Positions 46,671 through 58,315 of a DNA stretch of 64,000 nucleotides are shown here, piece by piece. Within the stretch, counting starts at the first letter, position 1; every line of letters begins with the position of its first letter. A program made the translations under genes and the position numbers. The DNA is from Malaya genurostris (taxonomy: Eukaryota > Arthropoda > Insecta > Diptera > Culicidae), in assembly GCF_030247185.1 (NCBI RefSeq), contig NC_080571.1:140955999-141019998 (forward strand), given 5' to 3'. A model generated the notes under the pieces. It had not been told where the DNA came from, made no database searches, and worked only from the letters and a program-made list of their open reading frames with translations.

Positions 46671-47327
46671 AGGTACACTTAACGGTAATGCAGATGCACT
46701 TTCTCGCGTAAGTTCAAATTTAGAGGGAAAAATAGAAGTAAACGCAAACTTGACTAACAACGACTGTGACGATATGACCCAACATTCAGCCGACACTGAC
46801 GATAACGACTTCATATCATCATCCGAAAGACTACTCAATAAGTTTAGGAACCAAATTATGCTCGAAGAAACCAATAGTCGCGAATCTCTTACATTATTCA
46901 GAGACTATCACAAAACAATAATAAAATATCCACACTTTGGCCCAGCAACCTTAATAAACATTCTGAAACAGTATGCCACAACAAAATGCACTACCGGACT
47001 CTACTGTACTACAAAAATATTATCTAGCTTGTAAATCATTTACAAAAACTACTACTCGAGAGCGAAATCTTTCAAAATATTATGGACCGAAAAACTATTA
47101 CAAGACATAGCTGACGAATTGGAACAAAACCAAATTATCCAAAGACAGCATAACGCCAACCACAGAGGAATAAACGAAACCAAAGCTCACATCTCTCGAA
47201 CATACTTTTTCAGAAATATGAAGAGTAAAATTACAAAATTCAATAACATATGTAAACTTTGCCAGAAAGCAAAATACGAAAGATACCCATATAAACAAAT
47301 AAAAAAGTTCAGGTATGTAATGTCAGA
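46671..47327 (+). pseudogene. Gypsy-type fragment H: RNase H end and integrase zinc domain
   Basis: The plus-strand frame contains GNADALSRVSSNLEG, the usual end of gypsy RNase H. A linker follows, then (47119-47325) IADELEQNQIIQRQHN, HRGINETKAHISRTYF and NICKLCQKAKYERYPYK. This is the HHCC zinc domain of integrase. The catalytic core is missing; the HR repeat starts at about 47330. The opposite strand and different sequence show it is neither D nor F. Confidence 0.75.
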
Positions 47328-47563
47328 GACATGTCGTGAATACGAAAAAAACTGACACTCTTACTTAGTTCTTAGTACTTAGTCTTAGTTCCGAATATCA
47401 ATTAGTTGATCGATTGTGTGAAGATTGTGGCAAGTTTTGCCCTTTTCACTACTAGAATTTGAAACGATACACCTAAACTACAGTACAGATTAGTTACATC
47501 AAACATTCTGACCCAAAAATATTACAAAATAACCAGTATAGTTCTTTATGATGAAATATTGGT

Positions 47564-47579
47564 GGTTCTGAAAAGAACC
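47564..47579 (-). promoter_or_regulatory. Histone-mRNA-like 3' stem-loop (HR copy 2)
   Basis: The minus strand reads GGTTCTTTTCAGAACC followed by ACCA. It has a perfect six-pair stem, a UUUC loop and the usual ACCA flank. Relative to copy 1 one stem base differs but pairing is kept. Confidence 0.65.
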
Positions 47580-47914
47580 TTTTATGAAGGCGTGCGTGAA
47601 GGGTCAGATTGTATAATTTTCTAAGATATTAAACACTGATTGGAAATAAACGATTTTAAACACTGTTGCGAATTTAGAAACTTGAATATTGCAAAAAAAA
47701 ACTGATAATATTATCTCAGATTTGCACTGCACTGCTAATTATAATTTTCGATCTACAAAGAAGCAATCTTTATAGTTCTTTAGGTAACATTTAGTGCCAT
47801 TAGAAAGGCTGATTTTGCATAATGTTGCACATTGTTGTCCTTTTCCCGTTGTATTTTGCTCCAATGCAAACGACCACCAACAGGATTATGTAATCGATCT
47901 TCTTCGAAGGGAAA

Positions 47915-48150
47915 CTGGCACTGCGACCTGAGTGTTTGAGGATTTGTACAACGTTAAAGGTCTGCTTTCATTGCCAACTGCTCCACCTGACGACTAAAGT
48001 CAAAATGAGAGCACGACCTGAGCGTTTGAGGCTTCATACCACGCAAAAGGTCTGCTTTCATTGCCATTTGCTCCACCGGACGGATAAAGTCCAAATGAGA
48101 GTTGCGACCTGAGCGTTTAAGGTTTTTAACCACGCAGAAGGTGCACTCTC
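47915..48150 (-). pseudogene. Tandem remnants resembling the histone H4 C-terminus
   Basis: The minus strand of the middle unit reads GTGGTATGAAGCCTCAAACG and then CTCAGGTCGTGCTCTC. Compared with the H4 codons for Val-Val-Tyr-Ala-Leu-Lys-Arg-Gln-Gly-Arg-Thr-Leu, about 31 of 38 bases agree by eye. Upstream, GAGCA...GCAATGAAAGCAGACC resembles the codons for Glu-His-Ala-Lys-Arg-Lys-Thr. Two further units are more diverged. No frame is intact, and H4's N-terminal two thirds are absent. Chance or another source remains possible. Confidence 0.45.
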
Positions 48151-48751
48151 CGAAGCTGCTGGTCTCACGATGTCTGCTTGCATCCAACGCGCAAGAAGAA
48201 ATGACGAATTTCGACCACGGTTCCCCTTTTATACGCAGTCAGTTGAAGATATGTGCCTGACTACCTCAAAATCGTCGTCCTTGCACGAAAAAGCCAAGCA
48301 AAAGTAAAGAGTTTTCCGCGTTGTTTTCAAAGTTTGAGAAAACTTAATTTTTGAGTTGTTTGTGGTTATCTCACACTGTTAAAAATATTATCCTAAATTC
48401 CTGATCATATTTTTGATTAAATGGTGAAAGAATTATGTTGCTGCCGTTAATACAAGTCGAGATATTCACGATTAAGTTCTGCCCATTCTTCCACATGGCT
48501 AATTTTGAAAAGGCACCCCATAGTAAAGTAAGTCGTATTCACGACAAAACCATTCAAGCCAAGAGGTTGTGTTTCGATTGTACTGGCTCGTGAGTTAACG
48601 GCTTCTACCGAGACAATTCTAAGCTTCAGGTAGTTAAACTGCTCATAGCAAACGCAATATTCGGGACGTTTTTCGACTGGAAAGCTAGAAACGAAGGCCA
48701 TCCCGTTCATACGCACAGAGGTGTAGAGACACAGAGGTGCGAGAGCATACA

Positions 48752-49922
48752 CGGAACGACCGAAATTAGCTCTGCGCCTAATTCGTATTACTGTTTTTGA
48801 ATTAGTTGATTTTAACAACAAAATTTCCAAAATAACTATAAAATTAGTTAAAATTGAGAATTTACTTTGCTGAAAAAACTCTTATTTTTAGAGAATGTGT
48901 TTAGTTGGTGAATATCCTGGACACAAACCAGCAATATTTCAATCCAACACGAAATTCTCATTGACAACTAATTTTGTTATTAAAATCAGAAAATTTGTTT
49001 CTATTTATCTATCACCATCATTACTGAAGGACAGAACAAAGAAACCAAAACTGAAATGGGTATTATTAACAAGTTTATTAGCCAAAAACTCATGAGAAGT
49101 GTCAAAGCAAAACAATCCATTAAAAAGCTAAAAAGGACAGTCTTATTGAAACTGTTTGAAAATTGTTTTGATGTTTTTCGCATGTGTTCGATATATCTTT
49201 ATTTAAATTTCTAAACCGATATGTAAAAATGTCGTAAACTGTTAGTGGAAATCGTATTTATTCAGAATTTGTGCGCACTTGAAGCGATTGTGCGTAATAA
49301 TGTTTTTACGCGGAACAGTGAAGTGAATTTCGAATGTTTCACTCTAATTGTGATGAAGTTTTTTTGTATCTTCAAACCTTCCGAGCTGCGCCGTCCGGTG
49401 TACTATTTGTATTCGGTTTTTGTTTTCCGAGTGCTCAAAGTTTTCAGTGAGAATGAAGAAAACAGTGATTAAGAAGAAAAAAACTCAAAACGATGTTTAC
49501 GTTTCGTTTATGTCTTTTTCTCCAATACAACATCGTATTTATACCTGCCAATATAGAAAAGACAACCGCGTCTGAAATTTTTTCGGCAGTAGTGTGCCAT
49601 CTAGTGGCTAGTAGTCATTACGGTGTTACCGTTTCGGTGACAGGGCGCCATATAGCTGCAGATTGCAGAAGCCAATTCAACCATTCATATTGGTTGAAAA
49701 CAACATTATATTTCTTTAATTCAACTAAAAAATTAGTTGAATGGAAATGAAATGTGCCTTAGCTAAGAAATGACAGCACGTTTAATTTGTGAATTCAACT
49801 TAAAAAAATAGTCATTTCAACAAATATTTTATTATTATTAAGGGAATGAGAATAAAAAATCTAAATCAGAAAAAGTAAGATTTTTTTAGTTGTCTCAAAA
49901 AATAACTAACTAAAATCAGCAA
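48752..49922. mobile_element. TIR element CAC-1, copy 2 (inverted, one end damaged)
   Basis: Starts with CACGGAACGACCGAAATTAG and is a near-identical inverse copy of 11918-13075. It carries a plus-strand version of the same open frame (49245-49472, motif NLCALEAIVRNNVFTR) and the CTCF-like word. The other end stops at AAAATCAGCAAATC, about 25 bp short of the terminal CAC, where BEL sequence begins. Confidence 0.8.
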
Positions 49923-50560
49923 ATCAAATTCACGAATAAAAAATCCAGTTCGATCATGACTTTTAATGACCTGATTTATTGTTTCCATAGCTTTTTCTTC
50001 CATCGCAAAGCTGTCTAAACAGTCGTGAACATAATTTTGCCGACGTGCCGCAACAGCGCCCAATTGGTACTGTTCGGATTGTTGTTCAGCGCTATAGTTT
50101 TATACTGCTTGAGCGCTAGCCGGTGAGCAAGTTTAACCAAATATCATTACTTGTATCCCATAAACATCTGGTGATTGTGATGAATCACAATCACACCATA
50201 AAAATCGTTGGCTGTGCTGATCTTCCTCGCGAATGCGTACCTGATGGAACATCTCTTTTGAATCAGCGCTCACTGCGGTATTGTATTCACGGAAACGTAT
50301 CAATACGCCAAATAAGACGGCATTAGCATCCGTACCCGGAAGCAGAGCCGAGTTAAATGAGATGCCTTGAACTACGGCAGCTGCATCAAATACCAATCTA
50401 TGTTTTACCGGTACTTTATTATTGATAATTACAACGAATTGGGGTAAATAAAACACTCTTTTTGGATTAGTTATTAACTCGCTTGGAGTAACTTTTCTAG
50501 CGTATCCCTTATTAATGTAATCATTTATTGTATCTTTCACCCGTTGCTTCTTGATTCCAT
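49923..50560 (-). pseudogene. BEL/Pao element: reverse transcriptase fragment
   Basis: The minus-strand frame 50540-50133 (135 aa) shows VPVKHRLVFDAAAVVQG, SFNSALLPGTDANAVLFGVL, RFREYNTAVSADSKEMFHQV and RFLWCDCDSSQSPDVY, characteristic of Pao/BEL RT. After a shift, 50063-49925 has NYVHDCLDSF where YVDD is expected, so a catalytic Asp is changed. RT is cut at 49925 by CAC-1. Protease between gag and RT is missing. Confidence 0.85.
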
Positions 50561-51961
50561 ATGTAGACTCTGAGATTGAAGGTAAATCTAGCGAAGGTAT
50601 GTTCTCAAACCTTAGATAGTTTATTCTGAGGAATGTTCCCCTTTTATCATAAAACTTACTCTTCTCCTATTAACATCAGCGGAATGGACTCTTTATAATT
50701 TCTAGACCTAATGTCCAGATAAGGTAAGATTTGATATAACAATTTAGCATCGACATCGTTATGTTGCAATAATTTATGGTGTACATGTGTACAACCATTT
50801 ACATTGCATGGATACAATGTTTTACATTTAGTTGCGTTGTGACCGGGTTTCAGGCAATGATAACACAATTTGTTTTCTGCTATCATCCAACGAGAAGGTA
50901 CGGTTAATTGCTGAAAGAGATTACAATTTTGTACGTTATGTGTTTTATGATCGCAATGTGAACAGTGCCTCTTTTCGTTACCATGCAAGTTCAAATAGGC
51001 TTGTTTTTTGGGCATAAATGATTGGCCCGCAGTGTTTTCAAATTGCCCTATATTTTGTGTTCATCTCAACACGTCAACCTTGGGCTTTATCGATTCGTAA
51101 AATTCTACGAGACTAGGTTTATTACTTGAGTGGAGCTGATCTTCAGTCCATTTTATTTGCATATTAAATGCAAGCTTTCCCACCAACTCTGTCACAAGTC
51201 GGTGATCTTACAAATATGCATCTCCCTTTACATTACGCATGTTGATTATCAAATTTTCAACTGCCTGTGCAATTGGAATAACTTCACCTTTGAATCGTTT
51301 TACTTCCCTTCATGAATTCCAGATTCAGACTGGAGCCGCGCCATTATGGCTGGAACTTTTTCCGGATCCAACATGAGCGCTTCGACTCTTTTAAAAGTTT
51401 CTCTAGATAACGATAACGAGATCTTTTAAAAGTTTCTCTAGATAATTGCAATCTATAAATATGTTCTAAGTTGGAGAAATTCCCTGATATAGTCGTTTCA
51501 TCGAACATTTTTTCGAAACGAGACCAGTCCTTAGGGTCGCCCTTAAATTCTGGCAGCTTTGCGATTGATTGCCGCTTGACAAACACTTCTAATGCCATTG
51601 TTGGCATGTTTGACGCATTGATTTATTGATTTTTGATTTTGTCTATAGTTGCCATTTCAAGTTTCCCAGTCTTTCATTTTTTAGACTACTCTCGTCTCGT
51701 AAAGTATCTAACTCCAATTGAGTTAGCTTAAAAGATCGGATCAATTCTGACATCTTTCGAGATGTTGATTGGCATTTTTTGCATAAATATGCTTCAGATT
51801 GTGAAGGTGCTGGTAGCAGCTCTACACAACGAATGTGAAATCACCTATCACATTCGTCGCAGCTTACCATTGGTTGAATTCCATCGGGCTCTGTTCAAAT
51901 ATGGTAGCTTCCGTTATTGTTCTCTACGAACACACTCATGCTTATAACTTAAAATACTGTG
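50561..51961 (-). pseudogene. BEL/Pao element: gag
   Basis: Starting from the right: a PHD-like zinc segment (VSCDECD, then YLCKKCQS, about 51880-51770) and RSFKLTQLELDTLRDES. Then 51607-51344 has LPEFKGDPKDWSRFEKMFDE (retrotransposon gag of the DUF1759 type). Two zinc knuckles lie in 51015-50656: CSHCDHKTHNVQNC and CYHCLKPGHNATKC. A 26-bp local duplication (GATCTTTTAAAAGTTTCTCT...) at 51395-51445 disrupts the frame. The order and PHD-like start are typical of BEL gag. Confidence 0.8.
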
Positions 51962-52029
51962 TGCCAATACAGGTATCCGGCCCCACTTTTTCACTGTCTA
52001 AGAAAACCAGCGACGTCTAATACTAATCC
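51962..52029. repeat. 68-bp direct repeat, left copy
   Basis: TGCCAATACAGGTATCCGGC ... ACGTCTAATACTAATCC. Matches 55721-55788 with two mismatches and abuts the 5' end of the LOA element. Confidence 0.95.
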
Positions 52030-55000
52030 AACACCAACCTTCGCCAAGCGATGACTTCAAAAAGGTTGTATCATACTGTTGCAAGAGTGATTTACCGCTT
52101 GTAATCGGCAGTGACATAAATGCTCACCATATCATTTGAGGCAGCACAGATATTATTTCGAGAGGCTCTGATATGATGGAATTTGTGAGCAGTACAAACC
52201 TGCACATAGTCAATGCAGGAAACCGTCCAACTTTTGCGAGATCTGGAAGAGAGGAGGTTTTGGACGTAACTCTCTGCTCTGATAGAATTGCGCATGAGTT
52301 GGTGAATTGGCTCGTTTACGATGAGCTCGAACCTTCGTTGTCTGATCATAAGTACATCTTTTTTGATCATTCAAACGTTAAATTTGATATTATCACATAT
52401 CATAATCCCAAATCTACAAACTGGGACCTCTATGAAGAAGGCTTGGCGACTAGATTTTACGGGTACCAACTAACAATTGAAACACCAATTGATTTTGAAA
52501 ATGTTGTCGACGAGACAATCTCACTCATAGTTGCAGCATATGAAGAGGCTTGTCCACTTCGGATTGTGCGAGCTACTAGAGGAAATCCTTGGTGGAATGC
52601 TGAACTTGCTAGACTAAGGAAACTATGCAGAAGAGCTTGGAACCACCGACGCAGAGATGGGTCGGAGGCATTCGTGTCGGCTCGAAGGACTTACAAAAAT
52701 GCTCTTCGATCGTCTGACCGAAGTGGTTGGAAAAGCCTCTGCACAAATGTCTCTAGTCTCAACGAGGCTAGCCGATTAAATAAGTTACTTTCGAAGTCTA
52801 AGGACTTTAATGTCAGTTTCTTAAGAACTTCAGATGGTGAACACTTGTCTGAAGAAGGTGATGTACTTCACTATCTTTTTAACACTCACTTCCCAGGATG
52901 TATGGATCCATCACCGACAGCTCTTCCCGAGACTTTTTCAGGTAATAACGATTCTTGGGCCCTTGCTCGAAGCGTTGTGACGATTGAATCGGTCAAATGG
53001 GCAGTTGAGAGTTTTGCTCCGTACAAGTCTCCTGGAAAGGATGAAGTTTTCCCAGTATTACTGCAGAAAGGGTATGAACATTTCAAACATGTTTTGAAGA
53101 AAATACTTACTTTTAGTCTTGCGACAGGATATATTCCAAGAGCTTGGCAGGAAATAATTGTCAAATTTATTCCCAAAGGCGGTCGCGACCCTTATGAGGT
53201 AGCGAAGAGTTTCAGGCCTATCAGTCTAAGCTCATTTCTTCTTATAACAGTGGAACGCATAGTAGATCACTATATCAGGAATGTTAGTTTGGGCGTGCAT
53301 CCGCTACATGGAATGCAACATGCTTACCAGCGTGGAAAGTCCACTACATCCCTGTTACATGATCTTGTGTAAAACATTGAAAAAGCTTTCTCACAAAAGC
53401 AATCTTGCTTGGGAGTATTCTTAGATATTGAAGGTGCCTTTGATAACGTGTCTTTCAATTCAATTCTGGAAGCAGCCCGTGGTCATGGCATACCTTCAAG
53501 TATCACAAATTGGATACACGCAATGCTTAGCAATCGACTTCTTTGTTCATCGCTTCGGCAAGCAGAGATTAGAAAACTGAGTGATTGTGGGTGTCCTCAA
53601 GGTGTTGTTCCATCCCCACTTTTATGGTACCTAGTCACTGATGGTTTGTTAAGGAAACTTAATAACCTTTAATTTCCGACTTATGGTTTTGCCGACGATT
53701 ATCATATATTGATGACCGGTGGTGCTTTTCACTCATCGTAGGATAATCACAGGAGCTCGTGCGTTGCAGTTCTTTGGTTCAGAGGTGACTGTGGTCGAAC
53801 AAGTTAAATACGTCGGGATTATTCTTGACTCAAAACTGAATTGGTCTGCTCACATTGACTTCAGGATTAAAAGAGCTTGCATGGCTTTCGGTCAATGCAG
53901 ACGAGCTTTTGGAAAATCATGGGGACTCAAACCCAGTTATATTCATTGGATCTACACAACTATTGTTAGATCAATTTTAGCATATGGATGTCTTGTATGG
54001 TGGCAGAAAGGAGAAGTCGCGACAGTTCAGTCAAAGCTAAATCATCTCCAAAGGATGGTCCTAATGGCGATGATAGGAGCATTCACGACAACTCCTACTG
54101 CTGCTTTAGAGGCGCTACTGTGCATTAAACCACTACATGTGTTCCCAAAACAAGAAGCATTATCTTGTGCATACCGTCTTAGGGTTACAGGGCTTTGGAA
54201 CAGTAACCCATTAGATTATGCTACCAGCCACACTCGCTTGTGGTCTCAAATGGTTACGTGGGATGAGTATTTACTCGCTCCTAGTGACCTAACTCTCACA
54301 TGCAGTTTTCCTTTCAAAACATTCAATGTGAGCTATCCTCTTCGTCAGGAATGGTTGTCTGGTTGTCTGGAACGACAACTTGATGAACACATAGTTTGTT
54401 ATACGGACGGTTCTCTGTTGAATGGTCGTGCTGGTGCTGGTGTCTACTGTCGTGAAATGAGGCTGGAGCAGTCTCATTCACTTGGTAGATACTGTACTGT
54501 GTTTCAAGCAGAAATCTACGCGATTCTGTGTGGAGTACAATCGGCACTTCAGCAGAGGATCTGTGGTAAGCGAATTTATTTTTGTTCCGACAGTCTGGCA
54601 GCCTGAAAAGCACTCAGTTCGAATGACTCACGGTCGAATCTAGTGTTCGCATGTCGAACTCAAATTGAAGACCTCAGCATTTCAAATGCTGTGTACTTCT
54701 TATGGGTACCCGGCCATTCTGGTATTACTGGAAATGAATGGGCTGATGAGTTGGCTAGAGCTGGTGCAACGAATGATTTGGTTGGTCCTGAACCAGTTTT
54801 ACCACTTTCAACTAGTTGGATAAAGCACAAGATTCGTTCTTGGGCTGCATCCAAACATGCCAGCTACTGGCGCAGCTTGCAAACTTGCGCTCAGACAAAA
54901 GCATTTATACCAGATTTAAATCTGAAAATGTCAAAGTGTCTACTGCATTTCTCCAAGCATCATTGCAGTATTCTGGTCAGAACTCTGACTGGACATTGCG

Positions 55001-55149
55001 AACTCAATTATCACATAACTACTATTCAACGTGCTGAGTATTATTCGTGTGATTTGTGTGAATGCGATTATGGTACTTCATATCATCTGATATGTAACTG
55101 TCCCGCATTGACGCAGCTACGTATCCGGGGTTTCTCCATACATGGTTGA
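52030..55149 (+). pseudogene. Element J: ORF2 (endonuclease, RT, RNase H), broken
   Basis: The 399-aa frame 52173-53372 holds the endonuclease end (ARSGREEVLDVTLCSD, SLSDHKYIFF), NPWWNAELARLRK, and RT with SPGKDEVFPVLLQKG and FRPISLSSF. After a stop, 53409-53672 gives FLDIEGAFDNVSF and GCPQGVVPSPLLW. FADDYHIL (catalytic) follows at 53685-53710. About 120 bp are then missing before the thumb (53719-54606; KYVGIILDSKLNW). RNase H follows: CYTDGSLLNGRAGAGVY, FQAEIYAILCG, FCSDSLAA, a stop, then VPGHSGITGNEWADELA (54643-55149). The end has a CCHC-like cluster (CDLCECDYGTSYHLIC). Confidence 0.85.
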
Positions 55150-55720
55150 GTCTGTGTATGCGGAGCTAAAATTGAAGGATATTCTCTCGTTTCTCACCCA
55201 ATGTGGTAAGGAGCTATAGTCAGAAGGGTTCATCGTTCTTCCTGGAGTGAATGAATCCCTTCTGTATTCACCTTAAATAGGGTTTAGTAGATTGTTTGGC
55301 ATCCTTTAAGGGGTACCGAGTTTACTTCTGCTCGTACATACTGCGAATCGTTCTGCATTCTTCCGGGAGTGCAGAATGGTGTCGCTTTTGTAAGATCTCT
55401 AAATCCTCTCGGGGGTTGGAGGTTTTATTAACAGCAGACTGTTTGGGACCTCGTAGAGGTTCAGAATTTACTTCTGCTTCCACTAAATGCGATCCTCAGC
55501 AGATTGTTCAGCATCCCTCAGGGGTGCAGAATTTACTTCTGCTCTTATGTGTTTTTGTGTCGTCAATTTTTCCCATCCTCCTAGTCCAACGCTTACCATT
55601 TCCTTTCAATCCTTCCTTCTTATATATCGGGAAAATGATTCTAAAAACAAATTGATGGCAAGGCACAAATCTCCAAATATCAAGAGGAACGTGCCATTTG
55701 AGCCAATTTGTTCTGATTCC
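52030..55720 (+). mobile_element. LOA-clade (Lian-like) non-LTR element J, 5'-truncated
   Basis: It begins inside the endonuclease coding region (SPSDDFKKVVSYC) and ends with a 3' UTR containing imperfect repeats of GCAGAATTTACTTCTGCT (about 55300-55545). It is bounded on both sides by the 68-bp direct repeat, consistent with target-primed insertion and a long target duplication. Confidence 0.85.
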
Positions 55721-55788
55721 TGCCAGTACAGGTATCCGGCCCCACTTTTTCACTGTTTAAGAAAACCAGCGACGTCTAATACTAATCC
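55721..55788. repeat. 68-bp direct repeat, right copy
   Basis: TGCCAGTACAGGTATCCGGC ... ACGTCTAATACTAATCC. Two mismatches to the left copy; directly follows the 3' end of element J. Confidence 0.95.
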
Positions 55789-57445
55789 TTGTTTATCTTT
55801 GTTTCAAGACCGTAGGATCGCTCTGACTTTCCGAAAGTCTCCACGACTGATAATCACTAGCATGCTTTTCCTATCAGTTCCGCATGTGAAGGATCTTGAA
55901 AATAACAAAAGTGCTGGGCAATAACTGGAAATTATGATCTTTTCAAGGCACAATTTAATATATAGTATAAGGACACTCACCACAGCTGTTCCAAAAACAT
56001 ACAGAGAAAGATGAAACCCTCTTCCTGCTCCTTCAATAACCTAGGAAGTCTTCCACTGAGGCGTGATTATAGTGATCGTCAAATTCACTTCCTACACTTC
56101 CTACAACTCTAATGAAACTTCACTACTACTTGCCCTAACTGGCTAAACTAACTCACAATAGTAACGAATCTCGCCGGAGCCTGCAATGTTCGCTGAGGCG
56201 TAATCTTTCAGTCCTGCAATTATATTTTGGCGTGCTAATTCAGCTCACCAAGCTCTAACTGTTGGCAGATTAGCTCAGCTTTGTGATTCAGTCGACAGTC
56301 CGGAACTGACAGAAAAGGCCTCTCGAATCAGCTGTAGCGAAATCTTGACTAGTGCTACCAGCCTCTCCACTAATGCCAACTTGTGACAGGAGATTATGAG
56401 AGGGGGCGCGTTTTAGCCGATTGTAGGCAGCATAAACTTGAATCGCCATGATTTTCCGGCCAGAGTCGAACCAAACGTGGAAAATGGCTTTGATCTAAAC
56501 ATAACCTATTTCAGTGGGAAGAGGTTAGAAAATGCGTTTTGATGCAAGTTCATACAACACTAAAATCAGCAAGTCTTGATTTGCTTAAAACTAGAGCCAA
56601 GTACAACTTGCGACAGTGCCGAAATTGAAGAAATGAATGTGATATTCACTACACGCGAGGATACGCACGCGATGGTCACTGATAGTATACTGATTTATTA
56701 ACAATTTCTCAGGACTATTTATAATAAAAAAATAGTTGCATGGAATTAGAATGTTACGCAACATATGACGCAACGTATTGCTGTTTTCTCTTTCAATCCC
56801 ACATCGGGAGTCCTGGCGGTTCGCCCGCGTCCCTATCTATGCATAGGTATGCGCGCATCTGGTTTAACTAATTTTTCGGCCTGCTTATCTCGTGCAGCTT
56901 GTTTACCTCCTGCATCGTGCTGTCTAAAAAGGCTTAGCGCGCAGCGTTTGTAAATGATCCTGCTTGAGTGCATAGTCTGATGCCTTTCTTAAGTGGAACG
57001 GAAAGGTTTTATTACTGGGGCCATAAAAGTGAAACCCTAATCTAGAGCAAATATTTTCAGTTTTCTTAAGCTTGATGCTGAAATTAAGCATTTATTTCAT
57101 TTGACTGATGAAATCTCGGATTTGAATCTGATGAAATGAATGAAATTTAATTTAATGTTAATTTCTGCTCATGTAATTCGCTAGTTGTATTCATTAGTTA
57201 ATCTAAATTTGGTATTCATTAGTTAATCTAAACACTGTTTTTATCAAGCGGCTTGCTATTCAAAATTACATCAAATAAAATACATATATTTTGTACATGA
57301 CCATATAACTATTTCAAGTTTGTTTGTATCATTTCAGCACTCTCATTCAATATACCATAGCTGGCTATTGGATGAGCTCATGGGACAGAAAGGAGTCTAA
57401 CATAAAATAAAATCTAAATTGGAACTCCAATGGACTTAAGGGGCG
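55789..57445. other. Unassigned region, possibly BEL leader/LTR and flank
   Basis: If element J inserted in the BEL 5' region, this stretch may hold the BEL leader and LTR on the minus strand. A minus-strand TGTTGCGTAACATTC at 56763 with a TATAAATA-like box at about 56725 could start an LTR, but I found no matching second LTR or clear primer site. No gene is supported; 56765-56953 is a chance open frame. Confidence 0.3.
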
Positions 57446-58315
57446 GGTAGGGTCTAACACTTTTGAAAAATCATTTGTTATTTTCTTTATATTTACTAAT
57501 AGTAAAACATTTGAAGAATGTTTTGTAAAATTTTCAAGCCTATTAGAACGAAACTCTGGAAGTTATTGACCTTTATCTATGACTATCTCATTCTACGAAG
57601 AAGCAAGAGCTCGGCGCTCAGGCTCAAGATTTCTACTTCGATTGACTTCAAAACTTGACAAAACATTCTTGAAATGTTTCGTTATAATAAATTATAAAAG
57701 AAAAAATATGACTTTTTGAAAATGTTAGACCCTACCTTGGAGTAATTAATTGTTTCCATTGATTTCATAGACAAAAACCTTCAAACGCGTTTTCTTCCAA
57801 AGCAGGTTTTGAAAGTCCCCACCCATCGTCATTCAAAAACTACTGCACCATTTTTTTTTTTCAAATTTTGCCCACACCTTCTACATATAAAAAACCAGAC
57901 CCCAACGTTTATTTTTTGTTGTTTGTATTTTGGGAAGGTTTAACAGCTACAAAATGATGGATTTTTTCGTGAAAAAATCGTAGTTTTCAATTTGAACAAC
58001 CACCAAAAATAAAAATAAAATAAAAAAACAAACAAACAAAAACGTTGAGGTCTAGGAAACTCCTACTGTAATTATGCTGCGTTCATTTTTTCACTTCTGA
58101 TTAATCTGCGCTGAGATACAGTGACACCGCAAATCTTGATTTTTAAGAAGCGTTCTCAAAAATAATTCTTTCTCAATATTTTTCCACGAAAAAATTACAA
58201 AATGTTGTTCAAATGATGCTTTTTGTCATGCAAAACATTTCAATTTATTTTGTTGAACGATAATTTTGCAAAAATTCGTAAAAATGATGATTTTTTTCAT
58301 TGTTTAGACCCTACC
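57446..58315. mobile_element. TIR element(s) with GGTAGGGTCTAA ends, two-part
   Basis: GGTAGGGTCTAACA starts at 57446. Inverted ends occur at about 57738 (TGTTAGACCCTACC-like) and at 58315 (GTTTAGACCCTACC). The first pair encloses about 293 bp and the outer pair 870 bp. The right end sits inside the A/G-family fragment, so the element (or a pair) inserted there. No coding capacity; A/T-rich centre. Confidence 0.6.

Larger units (their letters stand above)
47328..48751 (-). mobile_element. HR repeat, copy 2 (histone H4-like cassette)
   Basis: Shares TAATGTCAGAGACA, TCGTGAATACGA, CGATAATTCTTTAT-like and the 13.2-kb and 14.05-kb blocks with copy 1. Read on the minus strand it shows four blocks. 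First, a promoter block (GATTTTGAGGTAGTCAGGCAC, then TATAAAAG at 48233-48226, then TTCGTCATTTCTTC). Second, three tandem stretches of about 80-95 bp (about 48150-48090, 48065-48010 and 47965-47915) resembling the last H4 codons. Third, about 330 bp of filler. Fourth, a stem-loop at 47579-47564. Inverted TGTCGTGAATACGA words mark both ends (47333, 48548). The tract 48549-48751 is of uncertain membership. Confidence 0.6.

Noticed and set aside
46276..47034. Apparent 252-aa protein with a Thr-His repeat
   Set aside because: The frame joins the MR1-related (AC)n repeat by chance to a gypsy RNase H tail. Only the part after 46670 is real element coding.
54289..54613. Minus-strand frames opposite the LOA RNase H
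   Set aside because: They are antisense shadows of a well-identified coding region.
56600..56763. A BEL LTR on the minus strand
   Set aside because: TGTTGC and a TATA-like box are suggestive, but no second LTR, clear primer site or target duplication was found.
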